From Mycolicibacterium insubricum (GTDB taxonomy: Bacteria > Actinomycetota > Actinomycetes > Mycobacteriales > Mycobacteriaceae): a stretch of 64,000 bases of DNA. The stretch is from NCBI RefSeq assembly GCF_010731615.1, contig NZ_AP022618.1:3782001-3846000 (forward strand), in the 5' to 3' direction. The notes beneath the pieces were generated by a model. That model saw nothing but the letters and a program-made list of their open reading frames with translations, did not search any database and had not been told where the DNA came from. The translations under genes and the position numbers were made by a program. This document shows, piece by piece, positions 1 to 8,378 of this stretch. The stretch's first letter is position 1; each line of letters opens with the position of its first letter.

Positions 1-677
1 TGGATGACGCCGTCCTCGGCGAACGCCGGTTTGAGACCGGCCAGCTTCTCGGCGGTGGTGCCGCGGCGGATGCCCTCGTCGGCGTCGAGTCCGTCGACGG
101 CGACGATCTGCTCGGCGAAGGCACCGCGGTCGGCCGCGGCGGCGGCCAGCTCATGGGAGCGCACCGAGTATTCGTCGACGGCAGCGCGGTCGAAACCCCA
201 GCGCTGGCAGATCAGTTCGGCGCCCAGGCCCTGGTTGAACTGGAATCCGTCGTAGCGGGCCAGCGCCTTGGGGCCGAACGGCATCCCGGTGGACCGGGTC
301 GCCCCCAGCGGTACCCGGCTCATCACCTCGACACCCCCGGCGACCACCACGTCCTGCATGCCGGACATCACCGCGGCGACCGCGAAGTCCAGTGCCTGCT
401 GACTGGAGCCGCAGGCCCGGTTGACCGTCACCCCCGCAATCTCCTCCGGCCAGCCGGCCGCCAGCACCGAGTACCGGGCGATATTGCTCGACTGGTCCCC
501 CACCTGGCCGACGCAACCCCAGACCACGTCGTCCACGACCGCCGGGTCGATGCCGGCGCGGTCGGCCAGCTCGTTCAGCACCAGTGCCGACAGGTCGGCG
601 GCGTGCTGTTCGGCCAGGGCGCCGTTGCGCTTTCCGATGGGTGTCCGCACGGCGGCGGCGATGACGGCTGCTGGCAT
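1..677 (-). CDS. Thiolase (acetyl-CoA acetyltransferase family), 3' end outside window
   Basis: This is the N-terminal part of a thiolase, about 225 residues, running off the left edge. The family cleaves 3-ketoacyl-CoA with CoA in the last step of beta-oxidation. The start ATG at 677 opens with AAVRTPIGKRNG, the usual thiolase N-terminus. The acyl-accepting cysteine is in NRACGSSQQA at residue 89, the canonical position, and the GG.E.MS..P segment follows. It is the last visible gene of a minus-strand run (amidohydrolase, acyl-CoA dehydrogenase, CoA-transferase, thiolase), which fits the thiolytic step of a dedicated acyl-CoA degradation pathway. The C-terminal Cys and His motifs lie outside the window, so substrate length cannot be judged. 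Confidence 0.9.
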   Translation of the reverse strand, partial: MPAAVIAAAVRTPIGKRNGALAEQHAADLSALVLNELADRAGIDPAVVDDVVWGCVGQVGDQSSNIARYSVLAAGWPEEIAGVTVNRACGSSQQALDFAVAAVMSGMQDVVVAGGVEVMSRVPLGATRSTGMPFGPKALARYDGFQFNQGLGAELICQRWGFDRAAVDEYSVRSHELAAAAADRGAFAEQIVAVDGLDADEGIRRGTTAEKLAGLKPAFAEDGVI

Positions 678-729
678 CAGTTCACTTCGCTTTCAGGAGG
701 ATTCGGTCTTGGTCACGCTCTGGATCGGA

Positions 730-1944
730 TCAGTGGTAGGCCGGGCCGACGGCGCCGGCGGCGCGCAGCGCGGCGATGCCGTCGTCGTCGAAGCCGAGTT
801 CGGCCAGGATCTCATCGGTGTGCTCACCCAGGCCGGGTACCGGGGCCATGGGATGGGTGAAGTCGCTGATCACCGGTGGCGGCAGCAGCGCGGAGATCGT
901 TCCGTTGGGGGTGTCGACGGGCCGCCAGCGGTCCCGGGCGGCCAACTGCGGATGTTCGATCACCTCGCTGGGCACGTTGTAGCGGGAGTTCCCGATCCCG
1001 GCGGCGTCCGCGGTGGTCTGGATCTCGGCGAGATCGTGTTCGGCGCACCAGCTCCGGATCGCCGCATCCAGCTCGTCGCGCCGCGCGCAGCGATCGGAGT
1101 TGGTGGCGAACCGTGGATCGTCGGCCAGATCCGGCCGCTCGATGATCTCGCGGGCCAGCCGCTGCCATTCCCGGTCGTTGGTGGTGCCCAGTACGACGGT
1201 CTGGCCGTCGCGGGTACCGAACGAACCGTACGGCGCGACCGCCGGGGAACTCATCCCGAGCGGGGTCTGGTCGATACCGGAGTGCTGGGTGTAGGTCAGC
1301 GGGTAGCCCATGATGTCGGTCATGGTGTCGAACAGACTGACCGCCACCGACGGCATCGGCGCCCCGGCGGCCGGGAAGCCGCCACGGGCCCGGCCCAGCA
1401 GCAGCGCCATGATCGACAACGCCGAGTACAGGCCGGTGGAGATATCGGCAACCGGCGGACCGGGTTTGGCGGGCGCACCGGGGCTTCCGGTCACCGCGCA
1501 CGCCCCCGACTCGGCCTGCACCAGCAGATCGTAGGCGCGTTTGTGCGAGATCGGGCCGCCGGGCCCATAACCGTCGATCTCGCAGGCGATCAGGTTCGGG
1601 TGCCGAGTACGCAGATCCTCGGGGCCCAGGCCCATCCGGGCGGTCGCGCCCGGGGCGAGGTTGGACACCAGGGCGTCGGCTCCGGCCAGCAGCCGGTGCA
1701 GGACGTCCCTGCCCTCGGGCGCCTTGAGATTGAGCGTCAGCGACTGCTTGCCGCGGTTGGCCCACACGAAATGCGCGGCCATGCCGTTGACGACGGTGTC
1801 GTAGTCGCGGGCGAAGTCCCCGCCGCGCGGGTTCTCCACCTTGATCACCCGGGCGCCGAAGTCGGCGAGCACCCGGGTGCACATGGGCGCGGAGACGGCC
1901 TGTTCCAGGGCGACGACGGTGATTCCGGAAAGCGGTGCGGTCAC
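730..1944 (-). CDS. Class III CoA-transferase (CaiB/BaiF family)
   Basis: A 404-residue protein of the family that moves CoA between carboxylic acids. It begins with the typical LSGITVVALEQAVSAP strand and has the conserved L.D.GARVIKVE segment. The predicted catalytic aspartate is Asp139 in the AYDLLVQ motif. The GTG start at 1944 lies 18 bp after the stop of the upstream acyl-CoA dehydrogenase, so the two are almost certainly co-transcribed. The likely role is activation of a pathway acid by CoA transfer, or racemase-like handling of an acyl-CoA; alpha-methylacyl-CoA racemases belong to the same superfamily and cannot be excluded. A second family member lies at 18649-19680. Confidence 0.9.
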   Translation of the reverse strand: MTAPLSGITVVALEQAVSAPMCTRVLADFGARVIKVENPRGGDFARDYDTVVNGMAAHFVWANRGKQSLTLNLKAPEGRDVLHRLLAGADALVSNLAPGATARMGLGPEDLRTRHPNLIACEIDGYGPGGPISHKRAYDLLVQAESGACAVTGSPGAPAKPGPPVADISTGLYSALSIMALLLGRARGGFPAAGAPMPSVAVSLFDTMTDIMGYPLTYTQHSGIDQTPLGMSSPAVAPYGSFGTRDGQTVVLGTTNDREWQRLAREIIERPDLADDPRFATNSDRCARRDELDAAIRSWCAEHDLAEIQTTADAAGIGNSRYNVPSEVIEHPQLAARDRWRPVDTPNGTISALLPPPVISDFTHPMAPVPGLGEHTDEILAELGFDDDGIAALRAAGAVGPAYH

Positions 1945-1962
1945 GGTGAACGGCTCCGGCGG

Positions 1963-3141
1963 TCAGTAGCTGCGGGGCAGGCCGAGCACGTGCTCGCCCA
2001 GGAAGTTCAGGATCATCTCCTGGCTGACCGGGGCGATCTTCATCAACCGGGATTCCCGGAAGTAGCGGGACACGTGGTACTCCTCGGAATACCCCATACC
2101 TCCGTGCAACTGCAGCGCCCGGTCGGCGGCGCCGAACCCGGCGTCGGCACACAGGTATTTGGCGGTATTGGCCTCGCGCCCACAGGGTTTGCCGTTGTCG
2201 TAGAGCCAGGACGCCTTGCGCAGCACGAGTTCCGCGGCGTCGAGGCGGGCCAGTGAATCGGCCAGCGGGAACTGCAGGCCCTGGTTCATGCCGATCGGCC
2301 GATTGAACACGTGGCGCTCGTTGCCGTACTTGACCGCCTTCTCCAGCGCGACCCGGCCGATACCGAGCGCCTCGGCCGCGATCAGCATCCGCTCGGGGTT
2401 CAGGCCGTCGAGGATGTAGCGGAAACCTTGGCCCTCCTCGCCGACCCGGTGTTCGACCGGCACGATGAGGTCGTCGATGAACACCTCGTTGGAGGCGACG
2501 GCGTTGCGGCCCATCTTCTTGATCGGGCGGATGTCGACGTGCTCGGGGTCCAGGTCGGTGAGGAACAGCGTCATGCCGTCGGTCTTCTTCGCGCACTCGT
2601 CACGCGGGGTCGTCCGGGTCAGCAGCAGGATCTTCTCCGACTCGCCGGCCTTGCTGATCCAGACCTTGCGCCCGTTTACCCGGTAGTGGTCGCCCTCGCG
2701 CTTGGCGAATGTGGTGATCCGCGAAGTATCCAGTCCCGCACCGGGTTCGGTGACACCGAAGCAGACGTGCAGGTCGCCGTTGACGATCCGCGGCAGGGTG
2801 GCGGCCTTGAGTTCGTCGGAACCGTGTTTGACGACGGGCTGCATGCCGAAGATGTTCAGGTGGATGGCGCTGGCGCCGTTCATCGCCGCGCCCGAGCGGG
2901 CCACCTCCTCCAGCAGCAGGGTGGCCTCGGTGATGCCCATGCCGTGGCCGCCGTATTCCTCGGGGATGGTCATGCCGAGCCAGCCGCCGGCGGCGATGGC
3001 GTCGTAGAACTCCCTGGGGAACTCGTGGGCGAGGTCCTTGTCCATCCAGTAGTGGTCGTCGAAGCGGGCGCACAGCTCGGCCACCGACCGACGGATCAGC
3101 TCCTGGTCCTCGGTGAGCTCGAAATTCATTCCGCCGGACAC
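1963..3141 (-). CDS. Acyl-CoA dehydrogenase, single full-length type
   Basis: A 392-residue FAD-dependent acyl-CoA dehydrogenase that introduces an alpha,beta double bond into an acyl-CoA. It starts with ELTEDQELIRRSV, carries the flavin-binding CFGVTEPGAGLDTSR segment and the VWISKAG substrate-loop region, and ends in a helical LHGGMGYSEEYHVSRYFR segment. The GTG start at 3141 has an AAGGAG ribosome site six bases upstream, which favours it over the internal ATG at 3129. Unlike the other six dehydrogenase subunits of the cluster it is not paired with a short partner. It lies between the amidohydrolase and CoA-transferase genes of the same strand. Confidence 0.93.
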   Translation of the reverse strand: MSGGMNFELTEDQELIRRSVAELCARFDDHYWMDKDLAHEFPREFYDAIAAGGWLGMTIPEEYGGHGMGITEATLLLEEVARSGAAMNGASAIHLNIFGMQPVVKHGSDELKAATLPRIVNGDLHVCFGVTEPGAGLDTSRITTFAKREGDHYRVNGRKVWISKAGESEKILLLTRTTPRDECAKKTDGMTLFLTDLDPEHVDIRPIKKMGRNAVASNEVFIDDLIVPVEHRVGEEGQGFRYILDGLNPERMLIAAEALGIGRVALEKAVKYGNERHVFNRPIGMNQGLQFPLADSLARLDAAELVLRKASWLYDNGKPCGREANTAKYLCADAGFGAADRALQLHGGMGYSEEYHVSRYFRESRLMKIAPVSQEMILNFLGEHVLGLPRSY

Positions 3142-3199
3142 TGTCTACTCCTTAATCGTTTCCGCCCCCGACGCACACGCCGGTGAGCCTACTCATGGC

Positions 3200-3286
3200 G
3201 AGCGTGCGCGTCCCCGGGTGTCGTACCGGGGACACGCACGCTCGTACCATCTGGGGCGGCGTGTCGCACCGGGGACACGCACGCTC
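3200..3286. repeat. REP-like intergenic repeat with hairpin
   Basis: Three copies of an 18-base unit lie in the gap between two minus-strand genes. The unit CCGGGGACACGCACGCTC occurs at 3226-3243 and again at 3269-3286, and its inverse with one mismatch at 3200-3217. The first two form an inverted repeat of 17/18 paired bases around an 8-base loop. The bases just before each direct copy (GTGTCGTA, GTGTCGCA) are also nearly identical, so the repeated block is about 26 bases. It could be a mobile REP-type element, an mRNA-processing or stabilising hairpin, or a partial terminator downstream of the amidohydrolase. There is no U-run. Confidence 0.75.
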
Positions 3287-3302
3287 ACGCAAAGACTGTG
3301 CG

Positions 3303-4598
3303 CTACTTGGCCCCGGTGATCGTCTTGGCGTTGACCTGGAAGTCGGCGAAGGTACCGCCGGCACGTTCCTTGTGCTGAGACAGCGCCTGAATCGACACGT
3401 CGTGCCCCTCGACCGTGGAGCGCAGCGCACCGACCGTGCACTGCTCGCGCGGGATGTGCGCGAACGGGTCGAAATGGTAGAGCCGCATGGCGTTTTCGTG
3501 GGTGATCTTGTTGATCTCGTAGTCGGCGAGATTGTTGTCGCTGAACACCCCCCACAGCTCCTCAGGGGCGTGCGGCCACATCGAGTCGCTGTGCGGGTAG
3601 TCCATCTCCCAGCAGATGTTGTCGATGCCGATCAGGTCCCGGTTGGCCACCCCGACCGGATCGGAGATGAAGCAGGTCATGAAGTGCTCACGGAATACCT
3701 CCGAGGGCAGCTTGCCGCCGAAGTCCTGATGCGTCCAGGTGGAGTGCATCTCGAAAGTGCGGTCCACCCGGTCCAGGAAGTAGGGGATCCAGCCGGTGCC
3801 GCCCTCGCTCAGGGCGATCTTCAGCGTCGGGAAGGCCTTGATCGGTGCCGACCACAACAGGTCGGCGGCGGCCTGCACGATGTTCATCGGCTGCAGGGTG
3901 ATCAGCACGTCCATCGGGGCGTCCGGGGCGGTGATCGCCAGCTTGCCCGACGAGCCGATGTGCACGTTCATCACGGTCTCGGTGTCCACCAGCGCTTCCC
4001 ACACCGGCCGCCAGTACTCCAGGTCGTGGAACGACGGGTACCCCAGGGTCGACGGGTTCTCGGTGAAGGTCAACGAGTGCACGCCCTTCTTGGACACCCG
4101 GCGGATCTCCTCGGCGCACAGCACCGGGTCCCAGATGACCGGGATCGCCATCGGGATGAACCGTCCCGGGTGCGCCGCGCACCACTCGTCGATGTGCCAG
4201 TCGTTGTAGGCCTGCACCAGCGCCAGCGAGAACTCGGCGTCCTCGGTGGCGAACAACCGGGCGGCGAAACCGGGGAAGGACGGGAAATTCATCGTCGCCA
4301 GCACGCCGCCGGCCGACATGTCCTTGACCCGCTCGGCCGCGTCGTAGCAGCCCTTGCGGATCTCGTCGAGGCCCTGGGGCTCCAGGCCGTACTCCTCCTT
4401 GGGCCGGCCGGCGACTGCGTTGAGCGCCACGTTGGGGATGACGGTATCCCGGAACTGCCAGGTGTCACTGCCATCGGGGTTGTGGACCAGCCGCGGCGCA
4501 TCGTCGGCGTACTTCGCCGGCAGGTGGTTCTTGAACATGTCCGGCGGCTCGATGATGTGGTCGTCCACGCTGATCAGGATCATGTCGTCTTTGTTCAT
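3303..4598 (-). CDS. Metal-dependent amidohydrolase (amidohydrolase_2 family)
   Basis: A 431-residue TIM-barrel amidohydrolase of the family that includes ACMSD-like decarboxylases and ring-cleavage-product hydrolases. The N-terminus ILISVDDHIIEPPDMF has the metal-site first strand, with His14 in the DDH motif. Downstream are NVHIG, ALSEGGTGWIPYFLDR and WEMDYPHSDSMWP, typical of the later metal and substrate strands. The ATG at 4598 is preceded by AGAGGAA at suitable spacing; a longer frame to 4682 exists but has no ribosome site. It is the first gene of the minus-strand run and is divergent from the carboxymuconolactone decarboxylase-like gene, with operator-like palindromes between them. 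Its substrate is unknown. Confidence 0.9.
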   Translation of the reverse strand: MNKDDMILISVDDHIIEPPDMFKNHLPAKYADDAPRLVHNPDGSDTWQFRDTVIPNVALNAVAGRPKEEYGLEPQGLDEIRKGCYDAAERVKDMSAGGVLATMNFPSFPGFAARLFATEDAEFSLALVQAYNDWHIDEWCAAHPGRFIPMAIPVIWDPVLCAEEIRRVSKKGVHSLTFTENPSTLGYPSFHDLEYWRPVWEALVDTETVMNVHIGSSGKLAITAPDAPMDVLITLQPMNIVQAAADLLWSAPIKAFPTLKIALSEGGTGWIPYFLDRVDRTFEMHSTWTHQDFGGKLPSEVFREHFMTCFISDPVGVANRDLIGIDNICWEMDYPHSDSMWPHAPEELWGVFSDNNLADYEINKITHENAMRLYHFDPFAHIPREQCTVGALRSTVEGHDVSIQALSQHKERAGGTFADFQVNAKTITGAK

Positions 4599-4632
4599 GA
4601 CGGTTCCTCTCTGGGCACATCTGGCAGCTCTG

Positions 4633-4675
4633 GGTTCTCCGAAGTAGGTAACTAGCTTCTCATACCGAGAGAACC
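4633..4675. promoter_or_regulatory. Degenerate operator-like repeats upstream of the amidohydrolase
   Basis: Upstream of the minus-strand amidohydrolase start are several GAGAA/TTCTC half sites: GGTTCTC at 4633-4639, TTCTC at 4657-4661 and GAGAACC at 4669-4675. TTCTC and GAGAA (4669-4673) form a 5-base inverted repeat with a 7-base spacer. The half-site polarity is the reverse of the strict palindrome at 4818-4832. I treat this as a weak candidate for a second regulator site controlling the leftward operon. Confidence 0.3.
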
Positions 4676-4815
4676 AACTCACGAAAACATTTGATTTCGC
4701 ACGTCAAGCGGTACGCGAGGACCGGTTTGAGGGTGTTTGCCGCCCGTCCGGCGGCCACCCGGGCCAAACCCGAGATTGACCAAATCACAAGTTCGTGGAA
4801 ATCTGTTATTCGTCT

Positions 4816-4834
4816 ATGAGAATATGATTCTCAT
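4816..4834. promoter_or_regulatory. Palindromic operator GAGAAT-n3-ATTCTC, site A
   Basis: The 19-base sequence ATGAGAATATGATTCTCAT is two perfect 8-base arms around a 3-base centre. Its core matches sites at 11610 and 18193 and, with one mismatch, 21656. It ends 18 bases before the GTG of the plus-strand gene at 4853 and overlaps a possible -10 hexamer TATGAT (4823-4828), as expected for a repressor site. It lies in the divergent gap of 254 bases between the two catabolic operons. TetR-type binding is inferred from the symmetry and the presence of two TetR genes in the cluster. Confidence 0.75.
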
Positions 4835-4852
4835 CTACGAGAAGGAGGGCCC

Positions 4853-5422
4853 GTGTCCGGGAGGACCCCGTCGGCGGTGCTGTTGGCGCCGCTGCCCGCT
4901 GAAGCCTGGGGCGAGGAGGTGCAGCGCGCACTGGCGCCCATGCTGCCCGCCGCCCGGCGCAATCCCGACGGCGCCGGCAACGCACTGGCCACCATGGTCC
5001 ACCACCCCGCGCTGACCAAGGCGTTCCTCGGGCTCAACGTGCACCTGCTGTTCGGTTCCACCCTGCCCGAGCGGCTGCGCGAACTGGCCATCCTGCGGGT
5101 GGCCGCCCGCGGCGACGCCGCCTACGAATGGCACCATCACGTCGACATGGGCCGGCAGGCCGGACTGACCGACGCCGACATCGCCGGCATCCGGACTGGC
5201 ACCGCGACCGACGAGTTCGACCAGACCGTGCTGAGAGCCGTCGACGAACTCGAAGACGACCACCGGATCTCCCCCGACACCTGGGCCGCACTCGGCGCCC
5301 GGTTCGACGATCAGCAGCGGATGGACCTGATCTTCACCGTCGGCACCTATCGCACGCTCGCGTGCGCCTTCAACACCTTTGGCATACAGCTCGACAACCC
5401 GACCGCTCACGAAACGAGGTAA
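4853..5422 (+). CDS. Carboxymuconolactone decarboxylase (AhpD-like) family protein
   Basis: A 189-residue all-helical protein of the carboxymuconolactone decarboxylase family. The recognisable core is LFGSTLPERLRELAILRVAA followed by AYEWHHHVDMGRQAGLTDADIAGI. The thiol-active AhpD members have a CxxC pair here; this protein has EWHHH and no cysteine, so it is more likely a lactone or muconate-type enzyme or a non-redox member. The GTG start is preceded by GAAGGAGGG. It is the first gene of a plus-strand operon that continues with the Rieske oxygenase at 5427 (4-base gap) and probably extends to 10748. The upstream operator suggests pathway-specific control. Confidence 0.88.
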   Translation: MSGRTPSAVLLAPLPAEAWGEEVQRALAPMLPAARRNPDGAGNALATMVHHPALTKAFLGLNVHLLFGSTLPERLRELAILRVAARGDAAYEWHHHVDMGRQAGLTDADIAGIRTGTATDEFDQTVLRAVDELEDDHRISPDTWAALGARFDDQQRMDLIFTVGTYRTLACAFNTFGIQLDNPTAHETR

Positions 5423-5426
5423 CCCC

Positions 5427-6761
5427 ATGGCGCATTTTCCGAAACCAGCCGTCGGAAGCTGGACCGAGAACTGGCCGGAGCTGGGCACCGCTCCGGTCGA
5501 CTACACCGACTCGATCGACCCCGAGCAGTGGAAACTGGAGCAGCAGGCCATCTTCCGCAAGCTGTGGCTGCACGTCGGCCGCGTGGAGCGCCTGCCCAAG
5601 GCTGGTAGCTACTTCACCCGGGAGATGCCGTCGGTGGGCCCGGGCACCTCGATCATCGTCAACAAGGACAAAGAGGGCAACATCCACGCCTTCTACAACC
5701 TGTGCCGCCACCGCGGCAACAAGCTGGTGTGGAACGACTACCCCGGCGAAGAAGTCTCCGGCAGCTGCCGCCAGTTCACCTGCAAGTACCACGCCTGGCG
5801 CTACGCGCTCAACGGTGACCTGACGTTCATCCAGCAGGAGGACGAGTTCTTCGACGTCGACAAGGCCGACTACCCGCTCAAGCCGGTGCGCTGCGAGGTC
5901 TGGGAAGGCTTCATCTTCGTCAACTTCGACGACGACGCCGAACCGCTGGAGGACTACCTGGGTGATTTCGCCAAGGGCCTGCAGGGTTACCCGTTCCACG
6001 AGATGACCGAGCACTACAGCTACCGCGCGGAGATCAAGTCGAACTGGAAGCTGTTCATCGACGCGTTCGTCGAGTTCTACCACGCCCCGATCCTGCACAT
6101 GAAGCAGGCGACCCCGGAAGAGGCCGCCAAGCTGGCCAAGGTCGGATTCGAGGCGCTGCACTACGACATCAAGGACCAGCACTCGATGATCTCGTCCTGG
6201 GGCGGCATGAGCCCGCCCAAGGACCTCAGCATGGTCAAGCCGATCGAGCGGATCCTGCACTCGGGCCTGTTCGGCCCGTGGGACCGGCCCGACATCAAGG
6301 GCATCCTGCCCGACGAGCTGCCCCCGGCGGTCAACCCGGCGCGCCAGCCCACCTGGGGCCAGGACTCCTTCGAGTTCTTCCCCAATTTCACACTGCTGCT
6401 GTGGGTTCCGGGCTGGTACCTGACCTACAACTACTGGCCGACCGGGGTCGACAGCCACATCTTCGAGGCCAACCTGTACTTCGTACCGCCGAAGAACACC
6501 CGCCAGCGCCTGAGCCAGGAGCTTGCCGCGGTGACGTTCAAGGAGTACGCGCTGCAGGACGCCAACACCCTGGAGGCGACCCAGACCCAGATCGGCACCC
6601 GGGCGGTCACCGAGTTCCCGCTCTGCGACCAGGAGATCCTGCTGCGCCACCTGCATCACACCGCGCACAAGTATGTTGACGCCTACAAGTTGGAGCAGGC
6701 GGCCAAGGGTGCCACCGCCAACGCCACCAACGGTTGCCCGAAGGAGACCGCACATGTCTGA
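5427..6761 (+). CDS. Rieske non-heme iron oxygenase, alpha subunit
   Basis: A 444-residue aromatic-ring-hydroxylating type oxygenase. The Rieske [2Fe-2S] ligands are Cys93-x-His95 (CRHRG) and Cys119-x2-His122 (CKYHAW). The 23-residue spacing between the pairs is longer than the common 15-17. The catalytic iron motif FVEFYHAPILH supplies His219 and His224 near Glu216. The ATG at 5427 has GAGGTAA upstream and directly follows the decarboxylase-like gene. The end overlaps the next gene by 8 bases. It would need a ferredoxin and a reductase; a plant-type ferredoxin is encoded at 18324 but no reductase is in the window. Hydroxylation of a cyclic substrate is inferred from the family. Confidence 0.93.
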   Translation: MAHFPKPAVGSWTENWPELGTAPVDYTDSIDPEQWKLEQQAIFRKLWLHVGRVERLPKAGSYFTREMPSVGPGTSIIVNKDKEGNIHAFYNLCRHRGNKLVWNDYPGEEVSGSCRQFTCKYHAWRYALNGDLTFIQQEDEFFDVDKADYPLKPVRCEVWEGFIFVNFDDDAEPLEDYLGDFAKGLQGYPFHEMTEHYSYRAEIKSNWKLFIDAFVEFYHAPILHMKQATPEEAAKLAKVGFEALHYDIKDQHSMISSWGGMSPPKDLSMVKPIERILHSGLFGPWDRPDIKGILPDELPPAVNPARQPTWGQDSFEFFPNFTLLLWVPGWYLTYNYWPTGVDSHIFEANLYFVPPKNTRQRLSQELAAVTFKEYALQDANTLEATQTQIGTRAVTEFPLCDQEILLRHLHHTAHKYVDAYKLEQAAKGATANATNGCPKETAHV

Positions 6762-7098
6762 TGTCGATACCCGCCTGCTGCCGGAACCCTTCGCCGACCT
6801 GGAGCGTTTCAGCGACTGGATCCTGGCCACCGAACCCGAGCGCTACGCCAAGCGGCTGTCCTCGTCGATGGCCGAGATGCAGGAGCTCTACGACGCGGGC
6901 ATGGCCCGGCTCGAGGAGATCATGGTCTACCTCGACGAGCGTTTCCCGCTGCACGGCATGCCCGACGACGCCAAGCGGCTGATGCACCTGATGCAGTCGG
7001 TGGTGATGGTCAGCTTCCCGGTCGAGGTCTGGAAACAGCCGCGGGTGCTCGACAGCGGCGCGGCCTGGGTCGAAATCGTGCAGGAGCCGGTGGTCTAA
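6754..7098 (+). CDS. Hypothetical protein overlapping the Rieske oxygenase gene
   Basis: A 114-residue acidic, mostly helical protein that I do not recognise. It has no signal peptide, membrane segment or cysteine pair. The ATG at 6754 overlaps the oxygenase stop by 8 bases, and its own stop is 2 bases before the next GTG, so it is embedded in the operon and translationally coupled. Leu/Glu-rich stretches (residues 40-75) suggest an alpha-helical bundle. Conserved coupling to an oxygenase could mean an accessory or small subunit, but nothing in the sequence proves it. Confidence 0.8.
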   Translation: MSDVDTRLLPEPFADLERFSDWILATEPERYAKRLSSSMAEMQELYDAGMARLEEIMVYLDERFPLHGMPDDAKRLMHLMQSVVMVSFPVEVWKQPRVLDSGAAWVEIVQEPVV

Positions 7099-7100
7099 GG

Positions 7101-8378
7101 GTGTCGGACGCGAAACGAGCCGGCGGCCCCAAGCGGCTGACCCTCAAAGCGGCCGGACTGCTCGACGTCGATGCCGGGGCGATCATTCGCCCCGGCATCG
7201 TCGCCGTCGAAGACGATCGGATCGTCGGGATCGGCGGCGACGGGGTCGACCCGGCCGCCCCGGTGATCGACCTCGGCGACGCCGTACTGCTGCCCGGCCT
7301 GATGGACATGGAAGTGAACCTGCTGATGGGCGGCAAGGGCGAGAACCCGGTCCTGTCCCAGGTCCAGGACGATCCGGCGACCCGGGTGCTGCGCGCGGTG
7401 GGCAATGCGCGGCGCACCCTGCGGGCCGGATTCACCACCGTCCGCAACCTCGGTCTGTTCGTCAAGACCGGCGGCTACCTGCTGGACGTCGCGCTGGGCA
7501 AGGCCATCGACGCGGGCTGGATCGAGGGACCGCGGGTGGTTCCCGCCGGGCACGCGATCACCCCCACCGGCGGACACCTGGACCCCACCATGTTCGCCGC
7601 GTTCATGCCCGGCGTGCTGGAGCTGACCATCGAAGAGGGCATCGCCAACGGCGTCGATGAGATCCGCAAGGCGGTGCGCTACCAGATCAAGCACGGCGCT
7701 CAGCTGATCAAGGTGTGCTGTTCCGGCGGCGTCATGTCGCTCACCGGAGAGGCGGGCGCGCAACACTATTCGGACGAGGAACTCCGCGTCATCGTCGACG
7801 AGGCGCATCGGCGCGGCCTGCGGGTCGCCGCGCACACGCACGGCGCCGAAGCCGTCAAGCACGCGGTAGCCTGCGGCATCGACTGCATCGAGCACGGCTT
7901 CCTGATGGACGACGAGGCCATCCAGATGCTGGTGGACAACGACCGATTCCTGGTCACCACCCGCCGGCTGGCCCAGGCTATGGACGTCTCCAAGGCACCG
8001 AAGGTGCTGCAGGACAAGGCTGCCGAGATGTTCCCGAAGGCCGAAACCTCGATCAAGGCGGCGTACGAGGCCGGGGTGAAAATCGCCGTCGGCACCGACG
8101 CACCGGCGATCCCGCACGGTCGCAACGCCGACGAACTGGTCACCCTGGTGGAATGGGGTATGCCGGCCGATGCCGTGCTGCGCGCGGCCACCGTGGTCGC
8201 GGCAGACCTGATCAACGTGACCGACCGCGGGCGCCTGGCGGCCGGGCAGGTCGCCGATATCATTGCCGTGCCCGGCGATCCGCTGGCCGACATCACCGTG
8301 ACCCGAAACGTCAACTTCGTCATGAAGGGTGGAACCGTGTACCGAAACGACCTGTCCCCCAACGGAGGCGCACAGTGA
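7101..8378 (+). CDS. Amidohydrolase (imidazolonepropionase/prolidase-like)
   Basis: A 425-residue amidohydrolase-1-type enzyme with the composite N- and C-terminal beta domain (KAAGLLDVDAGAIIRPGIVA near the start, AGQVADIIAVPGDPL near the end). The metal site usually reads HxH; the matching strand here is LPGLMDMEVNL, so the first HxH is replaced and metal binding may be altered. Later ligands look present: KVCCSGGVMS (possible lysine), VAAHTHGAEAV, CIEHGF and VGTDAPAIPHG. It starts with GTG two bases after the small upstream gene and overlaps the next start by four bases. Hydrolytic ring opening or amide cleavage in the pathway is plausible; the substrate is unknown. Confidence 0.87.
   Translation: MSDAKRAGGPKRLTLKAAGLLDVDAGAIIRPGIVAVEDDRIVGIGGDGVDPAAPVIDLGDAVLLPGLMDMEVNLLMGGKGENPVLSQVQDDPATRVLRAVGNARRTLRAGFTTVRNLGLFVKTGGYLLDVALGKAIDAGWIEGPRVVPAGHAITPTGGHLDPTMFAAFMPGVLELTIEEGIANGVDEIRKAVRYQIKHGAQLIKVCCSGGVMSLTGEAGAQHYSDEELRVIVDEAHRRGLRVAAHTHGAEAVKHAVACGIDCIEHGFLMDDEAIQMLVDNDRFLVTTRRLAQAMDVSKAPKVLQDKAAEMFPKAETSIKAAYEAGVKIAVGTDAPAIPHGRNADELVTLVEWGMPADAVLRAATVVAADLINVTDRGRLAAGQVADIIAVPGDPLADITVTRNVNFVMKGGTVYRNDLSPNGGAQ

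Noticed and set aside
421..2256. Plus-strand open frame of 611 codons over the CoA-transferase and dehydrogenase genes
   Set aside because: Antisense to two clear genes, of Arg/Gly/His-rich shadow composition, with no family motif.
3200..3286. CRISPR array
   Set aside because: Only three repeat units, one inverted, with unequal spacing and no cas genes.
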